64,000 nt of DNA, taken from NCBI GenBank assembly GCA_947458455.1, contig CANGYJ010000005.1:248001-312000 (forward strand), given 5' to 3'. A program made the position numbers and the translations under genes. This stretch comes from Verrucomicrobiaceae bacterium (lineage in GTDB: Bacteria > Verrucomicrobiota > Verrucomicrobiia > Verrucomicrobiales > Verrucomicrobiaceae). Under the pieces are notes generated by a model, which was not told where the DNA came from, ran no database searches, and was given only the letters and a program-made list of their open reading frames with translations. Positions 9,066 through 18,800 of this stretch are shown one piece after another (position 1 is the first letter of the stretch; each line of letters begins with the position of its first letter).

Positions 9066-11312
9066 ATGAGTCAACACACCTTCCCCGAGTTGGGAATCGC
9101 TCCCGAGCTTCTCGGAGCCGTCAAAGAGCTGGGCTTCGAACAGCCCTCTCCCATTCAAGCCCAAGCCATTCCCGTGGCATTGGAAGGCCGCGACGTCGTC
9201 GGCCAGAGCCACACCGGCAGCGGCAAGACGATGGCCTTTGGCATCCCCGTGGTGCAGCGTGTGGATGGCAGCATTCGCCGCGTGCAGGCCCTCGTCCTAT
9301 GCCCCACCCGCGAGCTGGCCATGCAGGTCTGCGCGGAGATTCATAAGCTCGCCTGTCACAAGGAAGGCGTCCGCGCCACGCCAGTCTATGGCGGTGCTTC
9401 CTATGATCGCCAAATCCGCGCCCTCCAGGCCGGTGCGCAAATCGTCGTCGGAACGCCAGGGCGTATCCTTGATTTCATCGAGCGTGGCACGCTGAACGTC
9501 AAAGAGCTCAAGATGCTCGTCTTCGACGAAGCCGACGAGATGCTCGACATGGGCTTCTCCGACGACATCGACCGCCTCATGGAGGCCGTGCCCGAGGATC
9601 GCCAGACGATTTTCTTCTCCGCCACCTTTGAGCCGCGCATCCGCCGCCTCGTGGAGAATTACACCCGCAACGCCGCCACGATCACCATCGAGCAAAAGGC
9701 GATGACCGTGCCCACCATCGACCAGCGCTACTACGAAGTGCATGGCCGCTCGAAGGCTGAAGTGCTCTGCCGCGTGCTCGATGTGGATTCTCCGCGTCTC
9801 ACCATCGTCTTCGCCAACACGAAGAAAGCCGTCGATGACGTCACCGATGCCCTCGTGGGCCGTGGCTACGCCGCTGACCGCCTCCACGGCGATTTGAACC
9901 AAATCATGCGTGAGCGTGTGATGCGGAATTTCCGCAATGGCACCATCGAAATTCTCGTCGCCACCGATGTGGCCGCCCGCGGCCTCGACGTGAACGACAT
10001 CGACCTCATCGTCAATTTTGAGCTGCCCTACGACTGCGAAGACTATGTGCATCGCATTGGCCGCACCGGCCGTGCCGGCAAAAGCGGCAAAGCCGTCAGC
10101 CTCGTGGCTGGGCGTGAAATTTACCTCATCCAGCGCATCCAGCGCTTCATCAACACCCGCATCAACCGTGCAAAGGTGCCCTCCCAGGAGGAGATCGAAG
10201 CCACTCGCGTGGATCAGACCTATGAAAAGCTCAAGCTCGCCCTCGAAAGCGGCGAATACACCAAGCACGAGCACAGCATCCAGCGCCTGCTCGATGCCGG
10301 ATTCACCGCCACGGAGATCGCCAGTGCCTTGATGCATCTCTGGATCAAGGACAGCGCCCGCGAAGGCGAGCAGATCGTCGAAGATCGAGCGATGAAGAAG
10401 AAGGAAATGCCGCAGCAGGAATTCCGTGCCCGTCCGATGGCGGTCGAAGGTGCCACTGCCGAACCCGGCACCGCTCCCGTGCCCACGCAGATGCCTGCCG
10501 AAGCCTCCGGGGATGCACCCGCAGCTCCGAGAGTCGCTCCCGCGCCTTCCTTTGAAGACGATCAGCACGATGACGAACCTTCCATGCCGAAGCGCCAGAC
10601 CAGCTTTGCGCAAAAAGGCCCCCGCTCCGGCATGGTGCGCCTCTTCATCAACATCGGCGGCATGGACATGGTGCGCCCCGCCGATATCGCCGGCATGCTC
10701 TACAACAACGTGCAGGACCTCTCCCCTGGCAGCATCGGCACCATTGATGTGCTGGAGAAATGCAGCTTCGTGGAGGTTCCCGATTCCGCCGTGGAATCCG
10801 TGCTCGAAACCATTCGCCAGCAGGCCCCCATGGTCCGCAATCGCGAAGTCCGCATGGACTACGCCGATCGTCCTGACGACACCTCCGGCATCCGTCCGAA
10901 ACGCTTCGGCGGTGGCGGCGGTTTCGGGGGTGGCGGCTTCAAAAAAGGTGGCTTCGGCGGCGGTGGTGGGTTCAAGAAACCCGGCTACGGCGGCGGTGGT
11001 GGCTTTGGCGGCGGCCCGCGTCGTGAAGACGCTGGTGGCGGCGGCTACGGCGGTGGTGGTGGATATGGTGGCGGAGGCGGCGGCTTCAAGAAGCCCGGCT
11101 TCGGCCCCAAACCCAAACCTTGGATGAATCGTGAAGGCGAAGGCCCCAGCTCCGGCTACGGTGGGGGCGGAGATTCCGATGGCGGCCCACGCCGTGAAGA
11201 CGCCGGTGGTGGCTTCGGCGGCGCCGCAGGCGGTGGCGGCTACAAAAAACCCGGTTTCGGCGGCCCCGGTCGCTTCGGCGGCGGTGGCGGCGGCTTCAAA
11301 AAGAAGTGGTGA
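9066..11312 (+). CDS. DEAD-box ATP-dependent RNA helicase, DeaD/CsdA-like, with glycine-rich tail
   Basis: A 748-residue RNA helicase that unwinds RNA duplexes using ATP. Visible motifs: Q motif (GFEQPSPIQAQAIP, ~23-36), motif I SHTGSGKT (48-55), motif Ia PTRELA, motif II DEAD (in VFDEADEMLDMGF), motif III SAT, and the C-terminal lobe with VATDVAARGLDV and HRIGRTGRAGKSG. A DbpA/CsdA-type RNA-binding domain lies at about 520-590 (SGMVRLFINIGGMDMVRPAD). The last ~135 residues are repeats of GGGGFGGGGFKKPGF type, an RGG-like disordered RNA-binding tail. Such enzymes act in ribosome assembly, mRNA turnover and cold adaptation. GGGGA lies about 9 bases upstream of the ATG as a ribosome binding site. 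The gene stands alone. Confidence 0.94.
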   Translation: MSQHTFPELGIAPELLGAVKELGFEQPSPIQAQAIPVALEGRDVVGQSHTGSGKTMAFGIPVVQRVDGSIRRVQALVLCPTRELAMQVCAEIHKLACHKEGVRATPVYGGASYDRQIRALQAGAQIVVGTPGRILDFIERGTLNVKELKMLVFDEADEMLDMGFSDDIDRLMEAVPEDRQTIFFSATFEPRIRRLVENYTRNAATITIEQKAMTVPTIDQRYYEVHGRSKAEVLCRVLDVDSPRLTIVFANTKKAVDDVTDALVGRGYAADRLHGDLNQIMRERVMRNFRNGTIEILVATDVAARGLDVNDIDLIVNFELPYDCEDYVHRIGRTGRAGKSGKAVSLVAGREIYLIQRIQRFINTRINRAKVPSQEEIEATRVDQTYEKLKLALESGEYTKHEHSIQRLLDAGFTATEIASALMHLWIKDSAREGEQIVEDRAMKKKEMPQQEFRARPMAVEGATAEPGTAPVPTQMPAEASGDAPAAPRVAPAPSFEDDQHDDEPSMPKRQTSFAQKGPRSGMVRLFINIGGMDMVRPADIAGMLYNNVQDLSPGSIGTIDVLEKCSFVEVPDSAVESVLETIRQQAPMVRNREVRMDYADRPDDTSGIRPKRFGGGGGFGGGGFKKGGFGGGGGFKKPGYGGGGGFGGGPRREDAGGGGYGGGGGYGGGGGGFKKPGFGPKPKPWMNREGEGPSSGYGGGGDSDGGPRREDAGGGFGGAAGGGGYKKPGFGGPGRFGGGGGGFKKKW

Positions 11313-11579
11313 GCCAAATCAGGCCGTCCTGAAACGCATCTCTGCGTTGAGCAGCCATTGCAAGGGCATCTCAAACTGCTGAAAAGGGCTGGGGAAATAT
11401 TACGGTAGTTTTTTAGCTGATCGTAGCGGCACTCGTGAGAGTGCCGAGACGTCTGGTCTCTAGTCTAAGCCATTGGTGTTGCGATTGCCACGTGCTCCAC
11501 GCGGCGAAAGTCGCTTTACGAAAATCTGTCGCCTAAAGTTCTAACTTTTGCACTATTTGTCAGGCTAGAATGGCACTAT
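11313..11579. other. Intergenic region without a gene
   Basis: No convincing coding sequence. It contains a hairpin at 11427-11446 listed separately, and its T-rich stretch (AGTTTTTTAGCT near 11407) might help end the helicase transcript. The base composition is more AT-rich than the flanking genes. Confidence 0.5.
11422..11446. repeat. Short palindrome with CGTAG lead
   Basis: CGGCACTC (11427-11434), loop GTGA, then GAGTGCCG (11439-11446) is a perfect 8-bp hairpin preceded by CGTAG. Similar hairpins with the same lead and different stems occur at 49736-49759 and, in reverse, at 49690-49713. It probably belongs to a dispersed intergenic repeat family. Confidence 0.55.
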
Positions 11580-12098
11580 ATGGATATGTCAGGTGGTGGC
11601 GGCCATGTTGTTAATGCTAGGTTCGAAGGGTCTAAATATGTAATCGATTTAAACCTATCGAGGGTTCAAATGGCGAATCCATTTACCATGAAGGAAACCA
11701 ACGCGCAAGGTGGGCAGGTTGGTTGACATCTTGTTCCTCACGAGACTTACCATGTAGTGGAGCGCATTTGCAATGTTGATCCCGGATTGCTGCGTACAGT
11801 CGATCCTTCAAATCTAGGAACAACTCGAAAAGGTGATTGGAATCTGATAATGATTCCCAATACAAACATGCCAACGCATGAAGCGCGCGCTGTTCGTGCA
11901 GGGAACTTGGTTGCAAAACAGATTGGGAAAACAACATTCACAACACATTACCCCCGTGGCAAGATAAAGTCCGAACTGAGGTGCTCTAGATTTCTGGACC
12001 AAGGACAAACCAACAAACGAAAGTCCTTCCATGAGCCAGAGAACCTATCATCGTTACACACCCGAGTTCAAGGAGCAGGCCCTCGGCCTGCTTATTAA
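11580..12098 (+). pseudogene. Broken gene of unknown function with an in-frame TGA
   Basis: One reading frame continues from an ATG at 11580 (MDMSGGGGHVVNARFEGSKY) through a TGA at 11724-11726 and on to 12098 (after the stop: HLVPHETYHVVERICNVDPG). Both halves look protein-like and lie in the same frame, so this reads as a gene inactivated by a nonsense change. The H-L-V-P-H-E motif and the later GDWNLIMIPN vaguely recall toxin nucleases of the His-Me type. I do not recognise the family, and that reading is weak. The last ~25 residues overlap a transposase fragment in another frame, so the 3' end is not original. Confidence 0.4.
12031..12094 (+). pseudogene. Fragment of an IS3-type transposase OrfA (N-terminus)
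   Basis: From an ATG at 12031 the frame reads MSQRTYHRYTPEFKEQALGL, the typical start of the IS3 OrfA / transposase_8 helix-turn-helix protein. After about 21 residues the similarity ends exactly at the terminal inverted repeat of the IS630 element (12095). The rest of this gene is not found on the other side of that element, so it is a remnant that was truncated or rearranged. Confidence 0.6.
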
Positions 12099-13209
12099 TC
12101 CGGCAAAAAGAAAGAACATCAAGCTGCATACTGAGTTGAGCTTGAGTTGAAGAAGGAGCGGATGCGCTCAGGCTGCTTCTGGCAGGAGATCAGCCTGCCG
12201 ATGATTTGCTTTTGCAGGCTGCGTTCGTCCTTGGCCGAGGGCAGATGGCTTAGCGTGCTTTTGAGCGAGCGATTGAGCCGTTCGTCCGGATTGAGTTCTG
12301 GGCTGTAGCTGGGCAGGTGATGGACGGCTATAACCTCCTGATGTTCTTCTAGCCAGGCTTTCACCGGCTTGCTGTGATGCACCCTCAGGTTGTCGAGGAT
12401 CAGATACACTTTGCGCCCTTTCATCGAGCGCACCAGCCGCTCCAGGAACCGGATGAGCAGCGCCGAGTCCAGCGCTCCCTTGTAAACCATCCACCGGGCG
12501 CTGCCCCGGTTGCTCACCGCACTCATCACCGAGCTGCCGAAGCGTTTGGACATCTGCTTGATCACAGGCATCCCTCCACGCAGAGCAAAACCCCTGGGGG
12601 CGTTGGGCTGATTGTTGACTCCAGTCTGGTCGCCCCAGTAGATCTCCGCTCCCTCGGCTTTGGCTGCTGCCGCGATCTGGGGATACTCCTGCTCCAGCCA
12701 TGCCTTCACCTTTTTGGGGTTCTGCTCATAGGCTTTCTTGATGGGCTTTTGCGGTGTGAAGCCCCAGCGCTTGAGATACAGGCCCATCGTGCGCACTGGC
12801 AGCTTGAGGACAAACTGCTGCTCCAGCAGCTCGGCCACCGCCTTGCGTGTCCATAGAGCGAAGGAGAGCTTCAACTGCTCGGGCAGCTTGTCGGCGATGA
12901 GCCCTCGAACTTGCCTCTCCTGCGCAGCAGTGAGCTTGCGTCCTTCTCCATGCTGACGCCCACGCTCATCGCGTAGCAGCGCCTCGGTGCCGTGGTCTCT
13001 TTGGTGCTGCTTCCATTGCCTCACCGTGCGTTCATGCCCCCCCCACAACTTCAGCAATCTCACGTTCATGCCATCCCTTGCCGAGCAGAAGCATCGCCCG
13101 GCGACGCGCCCCCAATTGTTGTTCTTTGCTTAGTTTGCGTCCGTCTTCCTTCATGCGGACACATCCATAACACCGCCCCAAATGTTGTGCTATCTATTTA
13201 CCGGATTAA
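12095..13209 (-). mobile_element. IS630-family insertion sequence
   Basis: About 1.1 kb with terminal inverted repeats. Reading inward, the left end is TTAATCCGGCAAAAAGAAAG (from 12095) and the right end (reverse strand from 13209) is TTAATCCGGTAAATAGATAG. Both are bordered by TA (12093-12094 and 13210-13211), as expected for IS630/Tc1 target duplication. The single transposase gene occupies nearly all of it on the minus strand. It lies among fragments of at least three other insertion sequences. Confidence 0.8.
12119..13154 (-). CDS. IS630-family transposase, split by a frameshift at a run of eight G
   Basis: A DDE transposase with an N-terminal winged-helix region. The ATG at 13154 starts MKEDGRKLSKEQQLGARRRA and runs to EIAEVVGG, then leaves frame at a G8 tract (C8 at 13037-13044 on the plus strand). 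The remainder continues in another frame as GGHERTVRQWKQHQRDHG down to the stop at 12119. Seven G would make one continuous protein of about 345 residues. Catalytic parts include IYWGDQTGVNNQPNAPRGFA, YLILDNLRVHHSKPVKAWLE and the LPSYSPELNPDERLNRSLKS block, with D, D and E/N positions as in IS630. The tract could be programmed or slippage-controlled, or a simple inactivating mutation. Confidence 0.75.
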
Positions 13210-13212
13210 TAG

Positions 13213-13332
13213 AATGACACTCGCACGCTGCACATCACTATGGGGCGCATTGCGCTGACGCACCGTTTTTCCCAACTCGGCTTTCTCTTCGTCACTCAAA
13301 ACCAGCGGTGAAATCGGACGTCCAAGTTTCAT
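13213..13332 (-). pseudogene. N-terminal fragment of a second IS630-type transposase
   Basis: From an ATG at 13332 the minus strand reads MKLGRPISPLVLSDEEKAEL followed by RQRNAPHSDVQRASVILL. This is the usual N-terminus of another IS630 subgroup (GRP-x-S/A-P-L-x-L-S). It stops at the right inverted repeat of the 12095-13209 element after about 40 residues. No continuation is visible beyond the left end of that element. Confidence 0.6.
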
Positions 13333-13393
13333 TTCTTACTTTATCACACATCCACCAATTATCAATATAACTTGTCTGACAGGGCACTAGTAT

Positions 13394-13555
13394 TTGAAGA
13401 GCGATGAAGCCGGAAGGGTGCAGACACCTGTGGAACGGCAGGTGGAGCTAGTGCGGGAATTTGAACGCAGCGGACTTTCTGGTACAGGTTTCGCTGAACT
13501 GCCCGGGCTAAACTACCAGACCTTTGCGACCTGGCGGCGCTGGAGGCGGCGTTGT
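13394..13555 (+). pseudogene. Fragment of an IS66-type accessory protein TnpA
   Basis: The frame from TTG at 13394 reads RVQTPVERQVELVREFERSG then LSGTGFAELPGLNYQTFATW, the helix-turn-helix start of the IS66 TnpA (OrfA) family. After roughly 55 residues (WRRWRRR) the similarity ends and the frame drifts into non-coding sequence. No TnpB or TnpC partner follows. The 220 bases between here and 13775 show no gene. Confidence 0.55.
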
Positions 13556-13774
13556 AGGACAACGCGGACCAAGGCATGCGCGATTTTTTCCGTCTGGGTG
13601 ATATCTTATCTGGTCCAGATTATCTCATCCAGACACATGTTTAATGCCTGGTGTCACCTCTCACCTTCAGCATATCATTTATGAGCAGCTGCTTCAGTGC
13701 CCGCATCCACGCGAATCGCTGTGTTTTCATATCCCCTAGTGCTTCCAGTCTTAAAACGGGTCTTCAAACACAGT

Positions 13775-14830
13775 CTAAAAATGAGCAAGAAAACCAGCTA
13801 GTCGTTGATGGCATTGCAAAAGCGTCTCCTGGATATTGGCAAATCTTGGGTCTTCAAGCCACCTTGCCACTTGCTCGAAGGATGCTTTGTCTCTGGAAGA
13901 CAGATCAGCAGCGGAAATCGTCGGGGCTCGCGTCAGCAGATTGTTTGAGACAGCAATGTTGGCGTTAGGGAAGACGCTGGCGAAGCCGCGGAGGTCCTCC
14001 GCGGTGCGTTTGGGGTCAAGGAGATAGGTTTCGACGGCCTGGCGCTGGGACGCGTCCCGCACATCGGCGCGGGCGATCATGTTGGAGAGCATGGGGCCGC
14101 TTTGCGGATGCTTGGAGGCAGTGGCTGCGAGTTCTGGCAGCACTTTGTCAGGCGCGGCGAGGATGAGGCGGTCGAGTGTGAGAAAGCTGGCGTGACGCAC
14201 GGCCTTCTCGTCGCGCACGTCGCAATTTGAGACGAGATCAGGAGTGAGCTCGGTGTTGCGCGTGTGCACCAGGACGTCGAAGGCCTCAAGATAGCCCGTG
14301 GTCGGCTTTTTCTGCCAATCCTTGTTCCGCAGAAGCTCGGCGGATTTCGTTTTGAGCAGCGCATCGTCTTTTCCGACGCGGGCGAGGTTCCGCATGAGCA
14401 CGGCCCATTCATCGGGCGAGTTGCTGGTTTGCAGAAGGTCACGTGAGACTTCCGCAGCGGCCTCGTGATCGGTCAGGAAGAGCAGATCGAGTAGGAAAAC
14501 ACGCCATGACGGCCACCCAGCGAGATTTTGAGCCGAATCGAGCGTCAGATCGAGCTGCGTGGCCAAATCCTCTCCGGAGGCCAGTTGGGCCAAAAGCCAT
14601 TCACGGGCTTCTTTCGTGTCCATCTGCCTCAACGCGGCCTTTAGCTCCGCAAACGAGTTTTTTGAGTCGAGAGCCGATTTGGCTGCGCGGAGCTTTTGAG
14701 CACCGCTTTGCACACGCTGAGCCAGAGTGAGCCTCGGTGGCACCTTCTCCGACACCGGACACGGCCACCACCACAGCAAGGCGACTATTGGCAGCAGAAG
14801 GATGAGAAAGACGAATACGCATTTTTTCAT
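13775..14830 (-). CDS. Membrane-anchored or exported HEAT-like repeat protein of unknown function
   Basis: A 351-residue protein with an N-terminal hydrophobic segment (MKKCVFVFLILLLPIVALLW), either signal anchor or signal peptide. The remainder is almost all alpha-helical, with paired helices such as ASFLTLDRLILAAPDKVLPE that suggest an alpha-solenoid. I recognise no catalytic motif. The start codon overlaps the stop of the 44-residue gene upstream (ATGA), which in turn lies just downstream of the sigma factor. It is therefore the last gene of a sigma-factor operon and might be an anti-sigma or a target protein; that is inference. Confidence 0.75.
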   Translation of the reverse strand: MKKCVFVFLILLLPIVALLWWWPCPVSEKVPPRLTLAQRVQSGAQKLRAAKSALDSKNSFAELKAALRQMDTKEAREWLLAQLASGEDLATQLDLTLDSAQNLAGWPSWRVFLLDLLFLTDHEAAAEVSRDLLQTSNSPDEWAVLMRNLARVGKDDALLKTKSAELLRNKDWQKKPTTGYLEAFDVLVHTRNTELTPDLVSNCDVRDEKAVRHASFLTLDRLILAAPDKVLPELAATASKHPQSGPMLSNMIARADVRDASQRQAVETYLLDPKRTAEDLRGFASVFPNANIAVSNNLLTRAPTISAADLSSRDKASFEQVARWLEDPRFANIQETLLQCHQRLAGFLAHF

Positions 14831-14961
14831 GATCGTTTGTGTTTGGGGCGGCAGGCGGGCTGCTTGGCGGATTTCCGCGAAGCGGCACGCAGGAGGCGGA
14901 CGATCGTCCGGTCATCCAGTCCATCAATAACAGATGCGGAAGGGGCAGGATTGAGCTTCAT
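14827..14961 (-). CDS. Small 44-residue protein between sigma factor and HEAT-like protein
   Basis: From ATG at 14961 the minus strand reads MKLNPAPSASVIDGLDDRTI then VRLLRAASRKSAKQPACRPK and ends in a TGA that overlaps the next ATG by four bases. Translational coupling, the 38-base gap to the upstream sigma gene, and the position support a real small gene. The DDRTIVRLLRAA stretch looks helical and the C-terminus is strongly basic. Family and function are unknown. A role in controlling the adjacent sigma factor is a guess. Confidence 0.5.
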   Translation of the reverse strand: MKLNPAPSASVIDGLDDRTIVRLLRAASRKSAKQPACRPKHKRS

Positions 14962-14999
14962 GATGGCATCGGTTGAGTGGTTGCATAAAGAGGGACGGT

Positions 15000-15749
15000 T
15001 CACTGGCCGGCGGGATCGTGCCGCTCGAAGGCACGGGCGAGGCAGGCGAGCTCCTCGTCGATCTCGTCCGGGTTTGAGATGGACTGAAGCACGTCACAAC
15101 ACAAACGGTCGCGGTAATCACCGAGGAAGCGGCTGAGGGCCACGCGCAGCGCCGCAGAGCTCATGCTTAGCGAGGCGGCCAGCGCATTCGTCTCTTCTCC
15201 GACAAGGCTGCCGCCTGCGAGCACGATGGGGCGCAGAGCCTGAAAAAGAGACAGCTTGTTCTTTCGCACGTATTCGGCTTCGATCTCAGCCAGCACCCGC
15301 CGCAGCAGCTCCTGCGCCCATTTGCGCTCAAACACCCGCTTAGGTGTGTCCTCTTCCGTGAGTTTTTCCCTCTGGAAGCGCTCTTCACTACGCTCCAACT
15401 CCTGCTGCGCCTCGATGCTCACATTCAACCGTTCTTTGGCATGATCGCGGTGCCAGTTTGCCAAAAAACGCTGAATCGCCGTGGACAAAAATCCACGCAG
15501 CTTGCCAGACTCGCGCTGGGTTCTTTTCAGCGACTCGTTGCGCAACAGTTTCGCCAAAAAATCATGCAAGGCATCCTGCGCATCATGGTGATCCAGAGCA
15601 CGACGCCGTATGAAGCAGTAGAGAGGATAGTGATACTTTTCGCAAAGCTCATCCAGAGCCAGATGAGCCACAACCTCGTGCCTGCTCCGCAAACGGGAAA
15701 TCAAGGTCCAATCTGTGCTGGGAAAGTTTCCTGCCGCTTCCTTGTTCAT
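15000..15749 (-). CDS. ECF-like RNA polymerase sigma factor
   Basis: A 249-residue sigma-70-family protein of the type common in Verrucomicrobiota and Acidobacteriota. Its N-terminus has NFPSTDWTLISRLRSR, the F-P-x-T-x-W start. Region 2 covers about 30-110 (DAQDALHDFLAKLLRNESLK; RESGKLRGFLSTAIQRFLAN), and region 4 is the C-terminal helix-turn-helix (ALAASLSMSSAALRVALSRF). It is longer than canonical ECF factors because of a ~50-residue helical linker. It starts 61 bases after the end of the giant surface-protein gene and is followed by two small genes on the same strand. A GTAACC-containing stretch lies just upstream of its ATG. Targets are unknown; autoregulation and control of the upstream surface gene are plausible. 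Confidence 0.88.
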   Translation of the reverse strand: MNKEAAGNFPSTDWTLISRLRSRHEVVAHLALDELCEKYHYPLYCFIRRRALDHHDAQDALHDFLAKLLRNESLKRTQRESGKLRGFLSTAIQRFLANWHRDHAKERLNVSIEAQQELERSEERFQREKLTEEDTPKRVFERKWAQELLRRVLAEIEAEYVRKNKLSLFQALRPIVLAGGSLVGEETNALAASLSMSSAALRVALSRFLGDYRDRLCCDVLQSISNPDEIDEELACLARAFERHDPAGQ

Positions 15750-15810
15750 GGTTAATCACGGTTACCCGAGTGTTTCCCAATCGCTACAAAGTCGGAAAAA
15801 ATACCCTGTT

Positions 15811-18800
15811 TCACGGCCCGGTGACCTGGATCCGGTAAAACGCGGCATCGTTCGGTGACGCCACATCCGTGAGCGAGACAGGACCATCGGAGCCCAGCGG
15901 GCCTTCTGTATCGACAGTAGTCCACGATCCGGCCGCCATCGTCGTGCTGCGCTGCAGCGCGTAAGAGCGCCTTGCCCTCCCCGCGGTGCTTAAGGTGAAG
16001 GTGCCTCCGCTGCGGTTTGGGTTCTCCGCCTTGAAGAAGTCACCGCTGAGCTTCGGATTCGTCCCAGCGGCGAATTCCTCGGTGTTGGTGAAGCCGTCGT
16101 GGTCATAGTCGTTGTCGTCGGCGGCATCTCCGCTGTTGGCCGTCGTGCCAAAGTAGCTTTGCCTCCACGTTTCCTGCGGAGTCTGGCTGGACTGGTAGGT
16201 GATCGAGTAGGTTTGGGTGGTGCCGGCGACGACCTGGACAGCCTCTCCTACGGGCGTCTGGTAGCCAGCCACGGGCGTGAACTCGACAAAGAGCGTGCCC
16301 GCTGGGAGCGCGGAACGCGTGTTGCTACCGGGGGTAAAGGCCTTCGTGGAGCCAGCGGGTCGCCACCCCATGCCTCCGGGCGTGATGTTGATGATGACCG
16401 CGCCAGTGCGGGAGCTGCCGGTAATCGTGTAGCCAGTGTGGGTGATACCGCCGCCCGTGTTGTTACCGCCGCCGGTGCTGCTGGTTTCTGCACGGTTGAA
16501 CAGATTGATCACCTCGCTGTCGATGGCACGCACCACGGTCTGGTTCGTGCCACCGAGGTAGATGGCGGCGGGATACCAGCTCCCGCTCGTGTCCTGCACA
16601 CAAAGCGGTCCGCCGCTGTTGCCGCCGAAGCTGTGGAGTCCATTCGTCGTGAAGGTGCGACCAAAGGCACCAGTGAATGTGATCTTGGCCGCCGCAGTCG
16701 TGTGCATGCGCCCCTGAAACTCCGGAGCGATCGTGTCGATCGGATATCCCACGAGCATCTTGTCCGCACCGGAGAGCAGGAACTCGTTGTTGTTTAAATC
16801 GCTGCCTAGCCAGCCACTGAAGCCCTCGCGCCCGGCATTGGTGTTGAAGTAGAGAGCTGCCACATCGAGGTGCTGTGACTGTGGAGAGGACTGTCCGGGA
16901 GAGTTGTCCGCGATGCGTTGCGCAGCGTAGCCGTCGAAGGTGTAAAAGCCTTGCGGGGTGAGCGGCACCGGATCGTGCGTGCCCGCGTCTCGCTGGAAGA
17001 GCCACTGCACGCCCTGCGCGGCGGAAAGCGTGCCGTCATCCCACACGACATGCGCGGCGGTGGCCACAACGCGCGGTTTGACAATGAAGCCCGTGCCGGC
17101 CCCTGCGTTGCTGCGAATCTGGCCGACGTAGGCGTAGGGCTTTGTGGTGTCGGTGGAGACCGTTCCAAACGCCTGCACGACGGGTGCGAGTCCGGTGGGG
17201 CTGCTTGCGGTGAAATAGACGAGTGTGGGATTAGTCGTCTGCGCGCCGCTCACGTTGATGCTCGCCACGGCAGGCGTGGAGTAGCCGGAGACGCTCTTGC
17301 ATTCCACCAGGTAGGTGCCTGCGGGCAACGCTGGCGCGGTGCTGCCGCTGTCACGCCACGTTGTCTCGCCCAGCAACCGCCACTGGCCGCGATCTGCCTC
17401 ATTCAGAGCCATTGCCAGCGCGTCGGGCTTCAGCACCACAACGATGCCGCCGCTGCCGGGGGAGGGCGTGGTGAAGTACTCGTAATCGACCACCTGCCCT
17501 GAGGTGTTGATGACCACCGTTTCCAAGCCTGGCTGCAAATAGCCCGGAACGGGACGGAACTCGATGTCGCGCGATCCATGCACCAATCCTGTCACAGTAT
17601 CGCCAGAAGAACGCCAGCGCCGCTCGCCCACGAAGCGCCAACCGCTCAAGATGCCCGTGGGAGCCAGGGTGACGGTGAGAGTACCGTCGGACGTCGATGG
17701 CACTCCTGGGAATTGCTGCAGCAGACCGGAGATGACCTGCGGCTGGAAAGTGAGCACGCTTCCGAGAGTTTCACCACCGTTGCTGACGGCACGAACGCGG
17801 TAATGATAAGTCGTGAATTGTTCCAGATTGCTGAGATCGACGCTGACAGCGGTCACGGTATCGCCGGTAACAGGCGATGGAGTGGCCGTGAGCGAGTTCG
17901 GAAAGTTCACGCCATCCGTTCCCCACTCAAAGGTGACCACCGCACTGCCATATTTCGCGTTCACCATGCCATGCAGCCGCGCACTCGTGGTGCTCAGCGG
18001 TGTGGCAGCCTGGGTGAAGACGATGGGCGGCAGCGGCAGGGTGGTGAAGGCTGCATTGGCACCGCGGGTTATGCCCTGATCGTTGAAGGCGACGAGACGA
18101 TACTGATAGGTTGTGCCCGGTTGCAGGCCTATGATGCTGGAGGATACGCTGCCTGGCGTCACGCCGTTTCCGGCCGCGAGATTGGGTGTGATACCTCCGT
18201 AGCTGTTGGTCAGACCATACTCAAAATAGGCGCTTGTGTTGAGTCCGTTTGGATTGACCAGGCCTTGCAACGTAACGCTGCTCGTCGTCCTGCTGCTATC
18301 GCTCACGGAGCCGATGGAAGGTGCGAAAACCGATGTGGTTGTAAATGTAAGGTTGTCACCATAGGCGACCCCGCCGGCATTTTCCGCCACCAGGCGGTAG
18401 TGATAGGTGGTGCCGAGTGTCAGGCCGCTGATCGGGGCGATGACTCCCACGCCGCTGGTGCCAGCCAGGACACTTTGCGGGGCGGTGGTGTTTCCGTAGA
18501 GCGTGGTCGTTCCAAACTGGAAATACACGCTGGTCATACGGTTGTTGGGATTGACGGTCCCGGCCAAGGTCGATCCACTGTTGGAGATGCTGTTGGCAAT
18601 ACTGGTGACTGCCACCGGTGGATCAGCCAGGGTCGTGAACGTGAGTGCATCCCCTTGGACACTTCCCCCGCTGTTGCCTGCCACGATCCGGAAGTAGTAG
18701 GTGGTGTTTGGCAGCAGACCGGTGAGATTTTGCGTCATGGCCACGGAAGTGGAGCCATTGCCCAGATTTTGCAGCGCAGTCTGGGTGCCGAAGCTCGTGG

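Noticed and set aside
10905..11310. CRISPR-like or tandem DNA repeat in the GGCGGTGG-rich stretch
   Set aside because: It is the coding sequence of the glycine-rich tail of the DEAD-box helicase; units are irregular and have no spacers.
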